Of a stretch of 12,561 bases of DNA, positions 5,045 through 12,285 are shown piece by piece. The translations under genes and the position numbers were made by a program. Numbering within the stretch: position 1 is the first letter of the stretch; every line of letters begins with the position of its first letter. The notes under the pieces were generated by a model. It was not told where the DNA came from, did not search any database, and was given only the letters and a program-made list of their open reading frames with translations. Source of the DNA: Candidatus Bipolaricaulota bacterium. GTDB taxonomy: Bacteria; Bipolaricaulota; Bipolaricaulia; Bipolaricaulales; Bipolaricaulaceae. The stretch covers positions 1 through 12,561 of the forward strand of contig JAJOKL010000015.1 in the NCBI GenBank assembly GCA_021129895.1, given 5' to 3'.

Positions 5045-7261
5045 ATGTCCAGGATCATCGCGCAGGCCGCCATCAGAGGGGCCCACGGGTATGTGGAGCA
5101 GGCGGAGAAGCAGCTCTCCGAGGCGATCGGGGCCTACGGCCCGGAAAAGAAGGTGGAGTTCCCCAACACGGTCTATTTCCTTTCCCTCATCCTGGCCCTG
5201 ACCGGCCTGGAGGTGCGGACGCTCTCCGACGCCAAAGCGGCGCTGGCCCGGGCCCGGAAGCTGTTGCCCCCTGTGCCCCCGGACTCGCGCTGGCTCCCCT
5301 ATCTCGGGCCGGCCTTGGACGCCGGGATCGCCACCCTCATCGCCCAAGAAGTGATCGAAGCCCTCAAGTACGTACGGGGGGAGGAACCGGAGGGGATCTG
5401 GCTTGAGTTCACCGACGACACCATCCTCTGCACCCAGGGGATCAAACTGGTGGACGGCAGGATGCCGGGGTTCGCCGCCTGCGTGGGGGCGCTGCCCACG
5501 GTGGAGGAGGCGGTGGAGCTTGCGAGATCGCTCCAGGAGCGGAATATCCTGGTATTCATGGCCTCCCACACCCAAGGGGTGTCCATGGCGGAGCAGCTGG
5601 CGGAGGCCGGGATCGAGATGAACTGGGACACGTTCCTGGTCCCTTACGGCAAGGACACCTCCGCCGCAGTCCATGCCCTCAACTTCGCCGCCCGGGCGGC
5701 CATGACCTTCGGGGGCATCAAGCCCGGGGACCTGGAGGCCGCCAGGAGGATCCTGCTCTACAACAAGGAACGGGTGCACGCCTTCGTCCTCGCCCTGGGG
5801 GCGGACCTCCCCTCCCAGAACGGCGGCCAGCTCCTCACCGATGAGAAGTACGCCACCGCCGCCGGGGCCATCAACTTCGGGTTCCCGGTGATCGCCGATG
5901 TCCCCATCCCCCAGATCCTGCCCCGCGGCATCTGCACCTACGAGCACGTGGTGTCCGGCATCCCTCGCGATAAGCTCGTCTCCAAGGCCATCGAGGTGCG
6001 TGGGCTCAAGATCAAGGTGTCCGAGATCCCCATCCCCGTCCCCTACGGCGCCGGCTTCGAGGGGGAGCGGGTGAGAAAAGAGCAGATGCACGTCCAGTTC
6101 GGCGGAAAGTACACGGATTCCTTCGAGCTTCTGCGAGGGCGGCCCATGAACGAGGTGGAGGACGGCAAGATCGTCCTGGTCGGCCCGGACATCGACCAGG
6201 TGGAGCAGGGTGGGGCGCTGCCGCTGGGGGTGATCGTGGAGGTGGCTGGCCGCAAGTTCAAGGAGGACTTCGAGCCGGTGCTGGAGCGGAGGATCCACGA
6301 GTACGCGTCCTGGGCCAACGGGGTGTTCCACATGGGCCAGCGGGCCATCCCCTGGATCCGCATCTCCAAGGAGGCCTTCCAGAAGGGCTTTCGGCTCAAA
6401 CACTACGGGGAGATCCTGGTGCACAAGTTCAAGGAGGACTTCTCCGGGATCGTGGACAAGGTGCAGGTGACCTTGATCACCGACCCAGAGGCGATCAAGG
6501 AGCCCCTGGAGGAGGCGAAGAAGGTCTACCGCAAGCGGGACGAGCGTATCGCCGGGCTCAAGGACGAGGACGTGGAGACCTTCTACTCCTGCATCCTGTG
6601 CCAGTCCTACGCCCCCACCCACGTGTGTGTGGTCACCCCGCAGCGGCTGGGGCTGTGCGGGGCCTACACCTGGCTGGACTGCGCCGCCTCGTTCGAGATG
6701 GACCCCCACGGCCCCAACCAGCCCATCAAGAAGGGGGACACCATCGACCCGGTATTGGGCCAGTGGCGGGGGGTGAACGAGTACGTGAAGCGAGCCTCGG
6801 ATGGGAATCTAGAGCGGGTGAGCATGTACTCCATCATGCAGGATCCCCAGACCTCCTGCGGCTGCTTTGAGTGCATCGTGGCGGTGCTCCCCGAGACCAA
6901 CGGGGTGATGATCGTCAGCCGCGAGTACACGGGCGACACCCCCATCGGGATGCCGTTCTCCACCATGGCTGGCCAGATCGGGGGCGGGGTACAGACCCCC
7001 GGCTTTTTGGGCATCGGCAAGCTGTACATCACCAGCGAGAAGTTCATCTCCGCCGAAGGGGGGATCAAGCGGCTGGTGTGGATGCCGAAAGAGCTCAAGG
7101 AGGAGATCGCCGACCGGCTCAAAAAGAGACTGGAGGAGATCGGCGCTCCGGAGCTGCTGGAAAAGATCGCCACCGAGGAGGACGCGCTGGAGGTGGAGGT
7201 GCTCCTCGAATATCTCGAGCGGGTAAAGCATCCTGTCCTGGAAATGGAATCGATAATTTGA
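5045..7261 (+). CDS. acsB: Acetyl-CoA synthase, CODH/ACS subunit (AcsB)
   Basis: A 738-residue acetyl-CoA synthase, close to the 729 residues of the Moorella enzyme. It condenses a methyl group from the corrinoid protein with CO and CoA to give acetyl-CoA, in the cytoplasm and in complex with CO dehydrogenase. All A-cluster ligands are present: C516-X2-C519-X8-C528-X9-C538 for the [4Fe-4S] cluster, and the CGC motif C605-G-C607 that holds the distal nickel. These correspond to 506/509/518/528 and 595/597 in Moorella. The N-terminal CODH-contact part is complete, as in bacterial rather than archaeal enzymes. The start is the ATG at 5045 behind GGGAGGGGAAAG; an in-frame TTG at 4985 lies within the regulatory palindromes and is rejected. 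The gene is intact and heads the cluster. Unlike in Moorella, no acsA lies directly upstream. Confidence 0.98.
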   Translation: MSRIIAQAAIRGAHGYVEQAEKQLSEAIGAYGPEKKVEFPNTVYFLSLILALTGLEVRTLSDAKAALARARKLLPPVPPDSRWLPYLGPALDAGIATLIAQEVIEALKYVRGEEPEGIWLEFTDDTILCTQGIKLVDGRMPGFAACVGALPTVEEAVELARSLQERNILVFMASHTQGVSMAEQLAEAGIEMNWDTFLVPYGKDTSAAVHALNFAARAAMTFGGIKPGDLEAARRILLYNKERVHAFVLALGADLPSQNGGQLLTDEKYATAAGAINFGFPVIADVPIPQILPRGICTYEHVVSGIPRDKLVSKAIEVRGLKIKVSEIPIPVPYGAGFEGERVRKEQMHVQFGGKYTDSFELLRGRPMNEVEDGKIVLVGPDIDQVEQGGALPLGVIVEVAGRKFKEDFEPVLERRIHEYASWANGVFHMGQRAIPWIRISKEAFQKGFRLKHYGEILVHKFKEDFSGIVDKVQVTLITDPEAIKEPLEEAKKVYRKRDERIAGLKDEDVETFYSCILCQSYAPTHVCVVTPQRLGLCGAYTWLDCAASFEMDPHGPNQPIKKGDTIDPVLGQWRGVNEYVKRASDGNLERVSMYSIMQDPQTSCGCFECIVAVLPETNGVMIVSREYTGDTPIGMPFSTMAGQIGGGVQTPGFLGIGKLYITSEKFISAEGGIKRLVWMPKELKEEIADRLKKRLEEIGAPELLEKIATEEDALEVEVLLEYLERVKHPVLEMESII

Positions 7262-7262
7262 A

Positions 7263-7290
7263 CCCGTCACGCGTCACCCGTTACGCGTCA
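7263..7290. repeat. Two tandem 14-bp repeats between acsB and acsC
   Basis: CCCGTCACGCGTCA (7263-7276) is followed directly by CCCGTTACGCGTCA (7277-7290); 13 of 14 bases match. Each contains the self-complementary ACGCGT. The second unit contains GTTACGC, the core of the repeats flanking the ATPase gene, and the 14-base period equals the unit spacing there. They fill almost all of the gap between the acsB stop and the acsC ribosome binding site. Confidence 0.75.
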
Positions 7291-7330
7291 CGGATGTTGG
7301 GGAGGAGGAAAGGATGGCCAAGAAGCTCAC

Positions 7331-7891
7331 GTGGCCTTGGATCAGTGCCCGCATGTCTCCGAGGAGGCCAAGGCCGCCCTGGGGGAGGCCCAGGCCCCGC
7401 CCATGCGCACCGTCACCATCGGGACTGGAGAGCGGGCCTGGGAGGTAGGCGGGGAGACGGTGCTGTTCCGCCACGAGGAGAAGTTCCATCGCCCCTGTGC
7501 CATCGCGGTGCGCATCCCGGACGACCTCCCCCCGGAGGAGCTCGCCACCCAGGTTAAGGATGCCACCGCCCTCAGGTTCGTCAGGATCGGCCAGGAGATC
7601 GGGGTAAACCTGATCGCCGTCGAGCACCGGGGGGGTGATTTTCCGGCCGCAGTCCAGGTCGCCCGCGAGAACACCGATCTTCCCCTCATGCTCATCTGTG
7701 AAGATCCGGATGCCGCAGGGAAGGCCCTGGAGGCGGTGAGGGATGGGCGGCCCCTTCTCTACCCCGCCATCCCGGGGAACCTGGAGGCCATGGCAGCCCT
7801 GGCTAAGGAACATTCCTGCCCGCTGGGGGTGAAGGGAGACGGGGTGGAGGGGCTAGCCAAGCTCAAGGAACTGGGGGGGTGGAGGACCTGA
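7331..7891 (+). CDS. acsC: Corrinoid iron-sulfur protein large subunit AcsC, 5' fragment (frameshifted, N-terminus missing)
   Basis: This is the front half of the large subunit of the corrinoid iron-sulfur protein, which carries the methyl group on cobalamin between AcsE and AcsB. It starts in the middle of the N-terminal Fe-S domain: ALDQCPHVSEEAKAAL contains the fourth cluster cysteine, but the CxxCxxxxC segment and about 35-40 preceding residues are absent. The TIM-barrel part follows (FHRPCAIAVRIPD, then LPLMLICEDP and LLYPAIPGNLEAM). The likely true start is the ATG at 7314 (MAKKLT) behind GGAGGAGGAAAGG, but that lies one frame away and would need a -1 shift or a deletion to join. The only start in this frame is GTG 7331, which has no RBS. 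The frame is lost at the 7-G run 7873-7879, and reading continues in the next entry. Confidence 0.93.
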   Translation: MALDQCPHVSEEAKAALGEAQAPPMRTVTIGTGERAWEVGGETVLFRHEEKFHRPCAIAVRIPDDLPPEELATQVKDATALRFVRIGQEIGVNLIAVEHRGGDFPAAVQVARENTDLPLMLICEDPDAAGKALEAVRDGRPLLYPAIPGNLEAMAALAKEHSCPLGVKGDGVEGLAKLKELGGWRT

Positions 7892-8547
7892 TCCTGGATC
7901 CCGGGGTTCGGGGCCTCCTACCCACCTTGACGGAGCTGGTGCGCCTGCGGCGGTTGGCGTTGGTCAAGACCTGCCGGCCGGTGGGCTACCCCACCCTGGC
8001 CTTCGCCGCCGGGGACGATCCCTACGATCTCCTCGCCCAAGGGGTGGCTTACGTGTGCAAATACGCGTCGGTGGCGGTGTTGCCCCCCATCGGCCCGGAG
8101 CTGGCCCTGGCCCTACTCACCGCCCGCCAGAACATCTACACCGATCCCCAGGTTCCTAACGCCATCGAGGCAAAGCTGTACGAGGTGGGAAGCCCAGGGC
8201 CCGACTCGCCGGTCTTGGTCACCACCAACTTCGCCCTCACCTACTTCACGGTGGAGGGGGAGGTGGAGCGGAGCAAGGTGCCGGCTTACATCGCGGTGGT
8301 GGACACCGAAGGCCTGGGGGTGCTCAACGCCTACGCCGACGACCGCCTGACCGCGGAGAAGATCGTAAAGACCCTCAAGGAGTACGGGGTCATGGAGAAG
8401 GTGCGCCACAACAAGGTCATCATCCCCGGGCTGGTGGCGGTCCTGAGGATGGAGATCCAAGAAGAATCCGGTTGGGAGGTGATCGTGGGGCCGGAGGACG
8501 CCGCCGGCATCCCGGCCTTCCTCAAGAACGAGTGGAAGCCCAACTGA
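7879..8547 (+). CDS. acsC: Corrinoid iron-sulfur protein large subunit AcsC, 3' fragment
   Basis: This continues AcsC from (V)EDLILDPGVRG through the rest of the TIM barrel to the C-terminal cobalamin-binding domain (FALTYFTVEGEVERSKVPAY, then HNKVIIPGLVAVLRMEI, ending AGIPAFLKNEWKPN). That last domain is the mobile cap that covers the corrinoid at the AcsC-AcsD interface. Adding one G to the run at 7873-7879 joins both parts as ELGG-VEDLILDPG. The joined product is about 406 residues, against about 446 for the Moorella protein, so the shortfall equals the missing N-terminus and nothing else is lost. The first codon listed is only where the frame opens; there is no RBS, so an independent start is unlikely. 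Confidence 0.94.
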   Translation: MEDLILDPGVRGLLPTLTELVRLRRLALVKTCRPVGYPTLAFAAGDDPYDLLAQGVAYVCKYASVAVLPPIGPELALALLTARQNIYTDPQVPNAIEAKLYEVGSPGPDSPVLVTTNFALTYFTVEGEVERSKVPAYIAVVDTEGLGVLNAYADDRLTAEKIVKTLKEYGVMEKVRHNKVIIPGLVAVLRMEIQEESGWEVIVGPEDAAGIPAFLKNEWKPN

Positions 8548-9626
8548 GGGGGAACAGGGAATACCGGGTCACCTTCCTCCCTGAGGGGAAGGAGGCCTGG
8601 GTGGTTGCGGGGGCGACGTTGCTCTCCGCCGCGGCCGCCGCTGGGGTGGAACTCCCCAGCGGGGGGGACGGGATCTGCGGTCGCTGCCGGCTGATCGTGC
8701 GGCGGGGCAAGGTGGAGGCCGCCCCCACCCTGCACCTGTCGCGGGAGGAAGTGAAGGCCGGTTACGTGCTCGCCTGCCAAGCCCGGGTGCAAGGGGACGT
8801 GGAGGTGGAGGTCCCGCCCGAGTCCCGGGAGGCGGTGGCCGCGGCGGTGGACCTGGACGCCCGGGAGTTCCTGGCCCCGGAGGCCGAAGCAGGAGAAAAA
8901 TTCCCCCGCGCCCCCTTGGTGGAAAAGCTCTTCCTGTCCCTTCCCCCGCCCACCTTGGAGGACAACCTGGGTGATCAGGAACGGCTGTTCCGGGAGGTCC
9001 GCCGCCACCGCCCCGCCCCCATCCTCCAGGCCGGCCTCAAGGTCCTGCAAGCCATCCCAGCCCTCCTCCGCGAAAGCGATTGGCGGGTAACCGCCACCCT
9101 GGCCCAGCGGGGCGGGACGGTGGAGCTCCTGCAGGTGGAGCCCGGGGACCGGTCCGGGACCGCCTACGGGGTGGCGGTGGACGTGGGTACCTCCACCGTG
9201 GTGGCGCACCTTCTGGACCTCAACTCCGGGAATACCTTGGACGCCGAGGCCAAGTACAACTCCCAACGGGCGTACGGGGAGGAGGTGACCCGGCGCATCA
9301 TCGCCGCCGAGCGGGAGGGCCCGGCCCGGCTCCAGGCCCTGGTGGTGGAGGACATAAACGACCTGGTGTCCCTGATGGTGGAGCGCCGGGGGATCAGGCT
9401 CTCGGACGTGGTGGCGGTGCTGTGCGCCGGCAACACCGCCATGGTGCATTTCCTGCTGCGGCTTCCCCCGGGGGCGCTGCGGCGGCACCCGTACGTGGCC
9501 GCGGCCCTGGCCCCGCCCCCGGTGCGGGCGGCCGAGGTGGGGATCCGCATCAACCCCCGGGGGCTCCTGTACGCCCTCCCCGGGATCGGGGGGTGGGTAG
9601 GGGGGACATCACCGCCGGGATCCTGA
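8532..9626 (+). CDS. acsV: Corrinoid protein reductive activator AcsV (RACo-like), 5' fragment (frameshifted)
   Basis: This is the front part of the ATP-dependent activator that reduces inactive Co(II) in the corrinoid iron-sulfur protein. An N-terminal [2Fe-2S] ferredoxin domain (about 1-90) reads PSGGDGICGRC with a later YVLACQ; C49, C52 and C82 are present, but the first ligand position is Ser43 (codon AGC at 8658-8660). A linker and the middle domain follow. The ASKHA actin-like fold then begins with YGVAVDVGTSTVVAHLLDLN and CAGNTAMVHFLL. The start is uncertain: GTG 8532 overlaps acsC by 16 bases and is chosen because the ferredoxin strand begins shortly after; an upstream TTG at 8472 would add unrelated residues. 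The real sequence leaves this frame in the 6-G run at 9600-9605, and the last seven codons are out-of-frame. Confidence 0.9.
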   Translation: MEAQLRGNREYRVTFLPEGKEAWVVAGATLLSAAAAAGVELPSGGDGICGRCRLIVRRGKVEAAPTLHLSREEVKAGYVLACQARVQGDVEVEVPPESREAVAAAVDLDAREFLAPEAEAGEKFPRAPLVEKLFLSLPPPTLEDNLGDQERLFREVRRHRPAPILQAGLKVLQAIPALLRESDWRVTATLAQRGGTVELLQVEPGDRSGTAYGVAVDVGTSTVVAHLLDLNSGNTLDAEAKYNSQRAYGEEVTRRIIAAEREGPARLQALVVEDINDLVSLMVERRGIRLSDVVAVLCAGNTAMVHFLLRLPPGALRRHPYVAAALAPPPVRAAEVGIRINPRGLLYALPGIGGWVGGTSPPGS

Positions 9627-10069
9627 CCACCGGACTTCACAAGTCCGAGAAGCTGGCCCTGCTCATCGACATCGGCACCAACGGGGAGATCGTGCTCGGG
9701 TCTCGGGACTGGGTGGTGGCCTGTTCCGCGGGCGTGCGCCCCCAGGATCTGTCCCGGATCTACTTGGCAGGCGCGTTCGGCAGCCACCTGGATCTGGAGA
9801 GCGCGGTGACCCTGGGCTTGATCCCGGACCTGCCCTTGGAGCGGATCCGATTCTTGGGCAACACCGCCCTGGCCGGGGCCAAGCTGGCCCTCCTCTCCCG
9901 GCCCGCCTGGGAGGAGGCCCAGCGGATCGCGGCGGGGGTCACCTACTACGACCTCATCTCCTGCCCCTACTACTACGACGAGTTCATGGCCGCCAAGTTC
10001 CTCCCCCACACCGATCTGGGCCGGTTTCCCACGGTGCGGGGGGCGCTGAGGCTGGGGGAGCCGGTATGA
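9602..10069 (+). CDS. acsV: Corrinoid protein reductive activator AcsV, 3' fragment with internal loss
   Basis: This resumes AcsV at GDITAGILTTGLHKSEKL, then LLIDIGTNGEIVLG (second ASKHA phosphate strand) and VVACSAG. At that point the sequence jumps straight to VRPQDLSRIYLAGAFGSHLD. In RACo-type proteins the two are separated by roughly 125 residues, including the conserved PAFEG and ICGSG segments of the ATP site. The rest is normal, through TLGLIPDLPLERIRFLGN to FLPHTDLGRFPTV. The joined protein would be about 512 residues, against about 630 in the family. The junction stays in frame. SAG-like residues are common on both sides of the lost segment in relatives, so a deletion through short homology is plausible. 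The stop overlaps the cooC start (ATGA). As it stands, ATP binding should fail. Confidence 0.9.
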   Translation, partial: GDITAGILTTGLHKSEKLALLIDIGTNGEIVLGSRDWVVACSAGVRPQDLSRIYLAGAFGSHLDLESAVTLGLIPDLPLERIRFLGNTALAGAKLALLSRPAWEEAQRIAAGVTYYDLISCPYYYDEFMAAKFLPHTDLGRFPTVRGALRLGEPV

Positions 10070-10824
10070 GGCCGCAGGTCATCGCCGTGGCGGGAAAGGG
10101 GGGCACCGGGAAGACCACCCTGGCCGCCCTGGTCATCGAGTGCCTGCGCGACCCCGGGCCGGTGTTGGCAGTGGATGCCGATCCCAACTGCAATCTAGGC
10201 GAAGCCCTGGGCCTCAAGGTGGAGAGGACCATCGGCCAGTTGCGGGACGAGGTGCTGGAGCGGATCGCCGATCTCCCCCCGGGGGTGCCCAAGGACCAGC
10301 TCCTGGAGCTGGGGCTGCACCAGTGCCTGGTGGAGGATCGGGGGGTGGACCTCCTGTCCATGGGCCACGGGGAGGGGCCGCGGTGCTATTGCATGGTGAA
10401 CCACGTGCTGCGGCGGGCTATCGAGACCTTGCAGGGGAACTACCGGTACGTGGTCCTGGATAACGAGGCGGGGATGGAGCACCTGTCGCGGCGGACCACC
10501 CAGGACGTGGACGTGCTCTTGGTGGTGGCGGAGCCGACCCCGGTCTCGCTGCGGGCAGCCCGGCGGATCAAGGACATCGCCGAGAGCCTGGGGATCCGGG
10601 TGGGGAAGAAATTCCTGGTGCTAAACCGGGTACGGGGGGAGCTGCCGCCGGGGCTGGCGGTGGAGGAGGCGGCCCTGCCCCTGCTGGGGATCATCCCCTA
10701 CGACCCCCAGGTGGAGGAGCTGGCCGCCCGGGGGCGGCCGCTTTCGGGGCTTCCCCCGGACTCCCCGGCCCGCCGGGCGGTGCAGGGGCTGCTCGGGAAG
10801 CTAGGCATAGGAAAGGAGGGCTGA
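10066..10824 (+). CDS. cooC: CooC/AcsF-type nickel-insertion ATPase
   Basis: A 252-residue MinD/ParA-like ATPase of the CooC family. It has the deviant Walker A GKGGTGKTT (10-18, with the signature lysine K11), the DADPNCNLGEALG switch segment (37-49), and the metal-binding CxC (C107-Y-C109, followed by MVNHVLRR) that forms a shared site in the dimer. DNEAGMEHLSRRT (132-144) is also typical. CooC proteins couple ATP hydrolysis to nickel delivery to CO dehydrogenase. In acetogen clusters the AcsF branch is linked to maturation of acetyl-CoA synthase, and I cannot separate the two here. The start overlaps the acsV stop in an ATGA, and the end overlaps the acsD start by one base (TGATG). The gene is intact, unlike its neighbours on both sides. 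Confidence 0.93.
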   Translation: MRPQVIAVAGKGGTGKTTLAALVIECLRDPGPVLAVDADPNCNLGEALGLKVERTIGQLRDEVLERIADLPPGVPKDQLLELGLHQCLVEDRGVDLLSMGHGEGPRCYCMVNHVLRRAIETLQGNYRYVVLDNEAGMEHLSRRTTQDVDVLLVVAEPTPVSLRAARRIKDIAESLGIRVGKKFLVLNRVRGELPPGLAVEEAALPLLGIIPYDPQVEELAARGRPLSGLPPDSPARRAVQGLLGKLGIGKEG

Positions 10825-11216
10825 TGGCGATCGAGGTCCCAGACGTGCGGGAGAGCTTCTCCCAGGCCATCTACACCGTGACCTTGGGGGCTACCCCCCA
10901 GGAGGGCGGCACCCGGGAGCGGGTGATCACCGTGGGGGGCGAGCGGGCACTCCCGTTCCACCACTTCGACGGGGAGATCCCCCACCCCCCGGTGGTGGCC
11001 ATGGAGGTGTGGGACATCCCCCCCAGGACTGGCCGGAGACGGTGCGGGCCCCGTTCCAGGTCGTGCTGGATGACCCGGGGAAATGGGCGGCCAAGTGCGT
11101 GGAGGAGTACGGGGCTGACCTCATCTGCCTCCGGCTCGCCGGCTGCGATCCCAACGGAGAGGATAGGTCCCCCGAGGAGGCGGTCCAGGCGGTGCGGGCG
11201 GTGCTCCAGGCGGTGA
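10824..11216 (+). CDS. acsD: Corrinoid iron-sulfur protein small subunit AcsD, 5' fragment (frameshifted)
   Basis: This is the front of the small subunit of the corrinoid iron-sulfur protein: the ATP-independent TIM-barrel partner whose barrel mouth faces the cobalamin carried by AcsC. The real sequence runs from MAIEVPDVRESFSQ through the family's start region (TVGGERALPFHHFDGEIPHP, then VVAMEVWDIPP) and leaves the frame at the 7-C run 11018-11024. The remaining codons to 11216 are Arg-rich out-of-frame noise. The start is well supported: AAAGGAGGG lies just before the ATG, which overlaps the cooC stop. Adding one C restores VWDIPP-QDWPETV. Confidence 0.95.
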   Translation: MAIEVPDVRESFSQAIYTVTLGATPQEGGTRERVITVGGERALPFHHFDGEIPHPPVVAMEVWDIPPRTGRRRCGPRSRSCWMTRGNGRPSAWRSTGLTSSASGSPAAIPTERIGPPRRRSRRCGRCSRR

Positions 11217-11800
11217 AGGTGCCGCTCATCATCTGGGGCTGCGGGGTCCCCGATAAAGACAACGACGTGTTCCCCAGCGTGGCCGAGGCCGCCCAGGGGG
11301 AGAATTGCCTCCTCGGCACCATCACCGAGGACAACTACAAGACCCTCACCGCGTTGGCCACCGCCTACGGGCACAAGGTGATCGCCGAATCCCCGGTGGA
11401 CATCAACATCGCCAAGCAGGTGAACATCCTGGCCATGGACGCCGGGTTCCCGCTTGAGGGGCTGGTGATCTACCCCTCCACCGCTGCCCTGGGGTACGGG
11501 CTGGAGTACGTGTACACCATCATGGAGCGTACCCGAATCGCCGGGTTGCGGGGGGACAAGCTCATGGCCATGCCCATGTTGGTGGACGTGGGCCGGGAGG
11601 CGTGGGGGGTGAAGGAGGCCCGCGCCCCCAAGGAGGAGCAGCCCCAGTGGGGGGATGAGCGGGTGCGGGGGCCGGTGTGGGAGGCGGCCACCGCTTACGC
11701 GTACCTCCTGGCCGGGGCGGACATCCTGGTGATGCGCCACCCCGAGGCGGTCCGGGCCACCCAGGCGGCCATCCGGGAGCTGATGGGGGAGGGGCAATGA
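11009..11800 (+). CDS. acsD: Corrinoid iron-sulfur protein small subunit AcsD, 3' fragment
   Basis: The body of AcsD, true from about 11021 (QDWPETVRAPFQVVL). Family-typical stretches include ADLICLRLAGCDPNGED, VPLIIWGCGVPDKDNDV, AYGHKVIAESPVDINIAKQ, YPSTAALGYGLEYVYTIMERTR, MLVDVGREAWGVKEA and GADILVMRHPEAV. The repaired protein is 325 residues, the normal size for AcsD (about 320), so nothing besides one base is missing. AcsD forms a heterodimer with AcsC, and AcsE docks on this pair during methyl transfer. The stop overlaps the acsE start in an ATGA. Confidence 0.96.
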   Translation: MGHPPQDWPETVRAPFQVVLDDPGKWAAKCVEEYGADLICLRLAGCDPNGEDRSPEEAVQAVRAVLQAVKVPLIIWGCGVPDKDNDVFPSVAEAAQGENCLLGTITEDNYKTLTALATAYGHKVIAESPVDINIAKQVNILAMDAGFPLEGLVIYPSTAALGYGLEYVYTIMERTRIAGLRGDKLMAMPMLVDVGREAWGVKEARAPKEEQPQWGDERVRGPVWEAATAYAYLLAGADILVMRHPEAVRATQAAIRELMGEGQ

Positions 11801-12285
11801 TCCTGATCGGGGAGCGGATAAACGCGGGGTTCAAGGACATCACCCGGGCCATCCGCGAGCACGACCCGGAGCCCATCGTGAAGTGGGCCAAGAGGCAGGC
11901 CGACGCCGGGGCGGACTACCTGGACGTGAACATCGGTGCCGCCTCCCGGGACCCGGCGGACATGGCCTGGCTGGTGGAGGTGGTGCAGGGGGCGGTGCCC
12001 ACCCCCATCTCGGTGGACAGCAACCGGCCGGAGGTGATCAAGGCCGGGCTTTCCGCCCTGGACGGGAGGCCGGCCTTGGTGAACTCCACCACCGCCGACG
12101 ATGAGAAGCTCGAGGCGATCGTGCCCCTGGCCGCGGAGGCCGGGGCCGGGATCATCGGCGTGGCCATGGACGCCCGGGGCAGCCCCCAGGATGTAGAGCG
12201 GCGAGTGGAGAACGGGGCCAAGATCTTCATGGCCTGCATGGAGGCCGGCATCCCCCGGAGCGGATCTTCCTGGATCCGGTGCTGA
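11797..12285 (+). CDS. acsE: Methyltetrahydrofolate:corrinoid protein methyltransferase AcsE, 5' fragment (frameshifted)
   Basis: The front of AcsE, which transfers the methyl group of 5-methyltetrahydrofolate to Co(I) of the corrinoid iron-sulfur protein. It is a TIM barrel of the pterin-binding family: MILIGERINAGFKDI at the N-terminus, ADYLDVNIGAASRD on strand 2, ISVDSNRPEVI with D74 (equivalent to the pterin-binding Asp75 of Moorella MeTr), and LVNSTTADDEK with N96 (equivalent to Asn96). The frame is lost at the 5-C run 12252-12256, after MEAGIP. The last codons (RSGSSWIRC) are out of frame. The start ATG overlaps the acsD stop and is preceded by GGGGGAGGGG. Confidence 0.95.
   Translation: MILIGERINAGFKDITRAIREHDPEPIVKWAKRQADAGADYLDVNIGAASRDPADMAWLVEVVQGAVPTPISVDSNRPEVIKAGLSALDGRPALVNSTTADDEKLEAIVPLAAEAGAGIIGVAMDARGSPQDVERRVENGAKIFMACMEAGIPRSGSSWIRC

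Noticed and set aside
4988..6709. 573-residue minus-strand frame opposite acsB
   Set aside because: Low-complexity Gly/His/Leu/Asp-rich shadow of acsB codons; the plus-strand frame has the complete active site.
7263..7290. CRISPR array from the short tandem repeats
   Set aside because: Only two 14-base units with no spacers between them and no cas genes.
8331..9488. 385-residue minus-strand frame opposite acsC/acsV
   Set aside because: His/Gly/Pro-rich antisense shadow; the plus strand carries recognised AcsC and AcsV sequence.
10871..11797. 308-residue minus-strand frame opposite acsD
   Set aside because: Antisense shadow of acsD; composition bias only.
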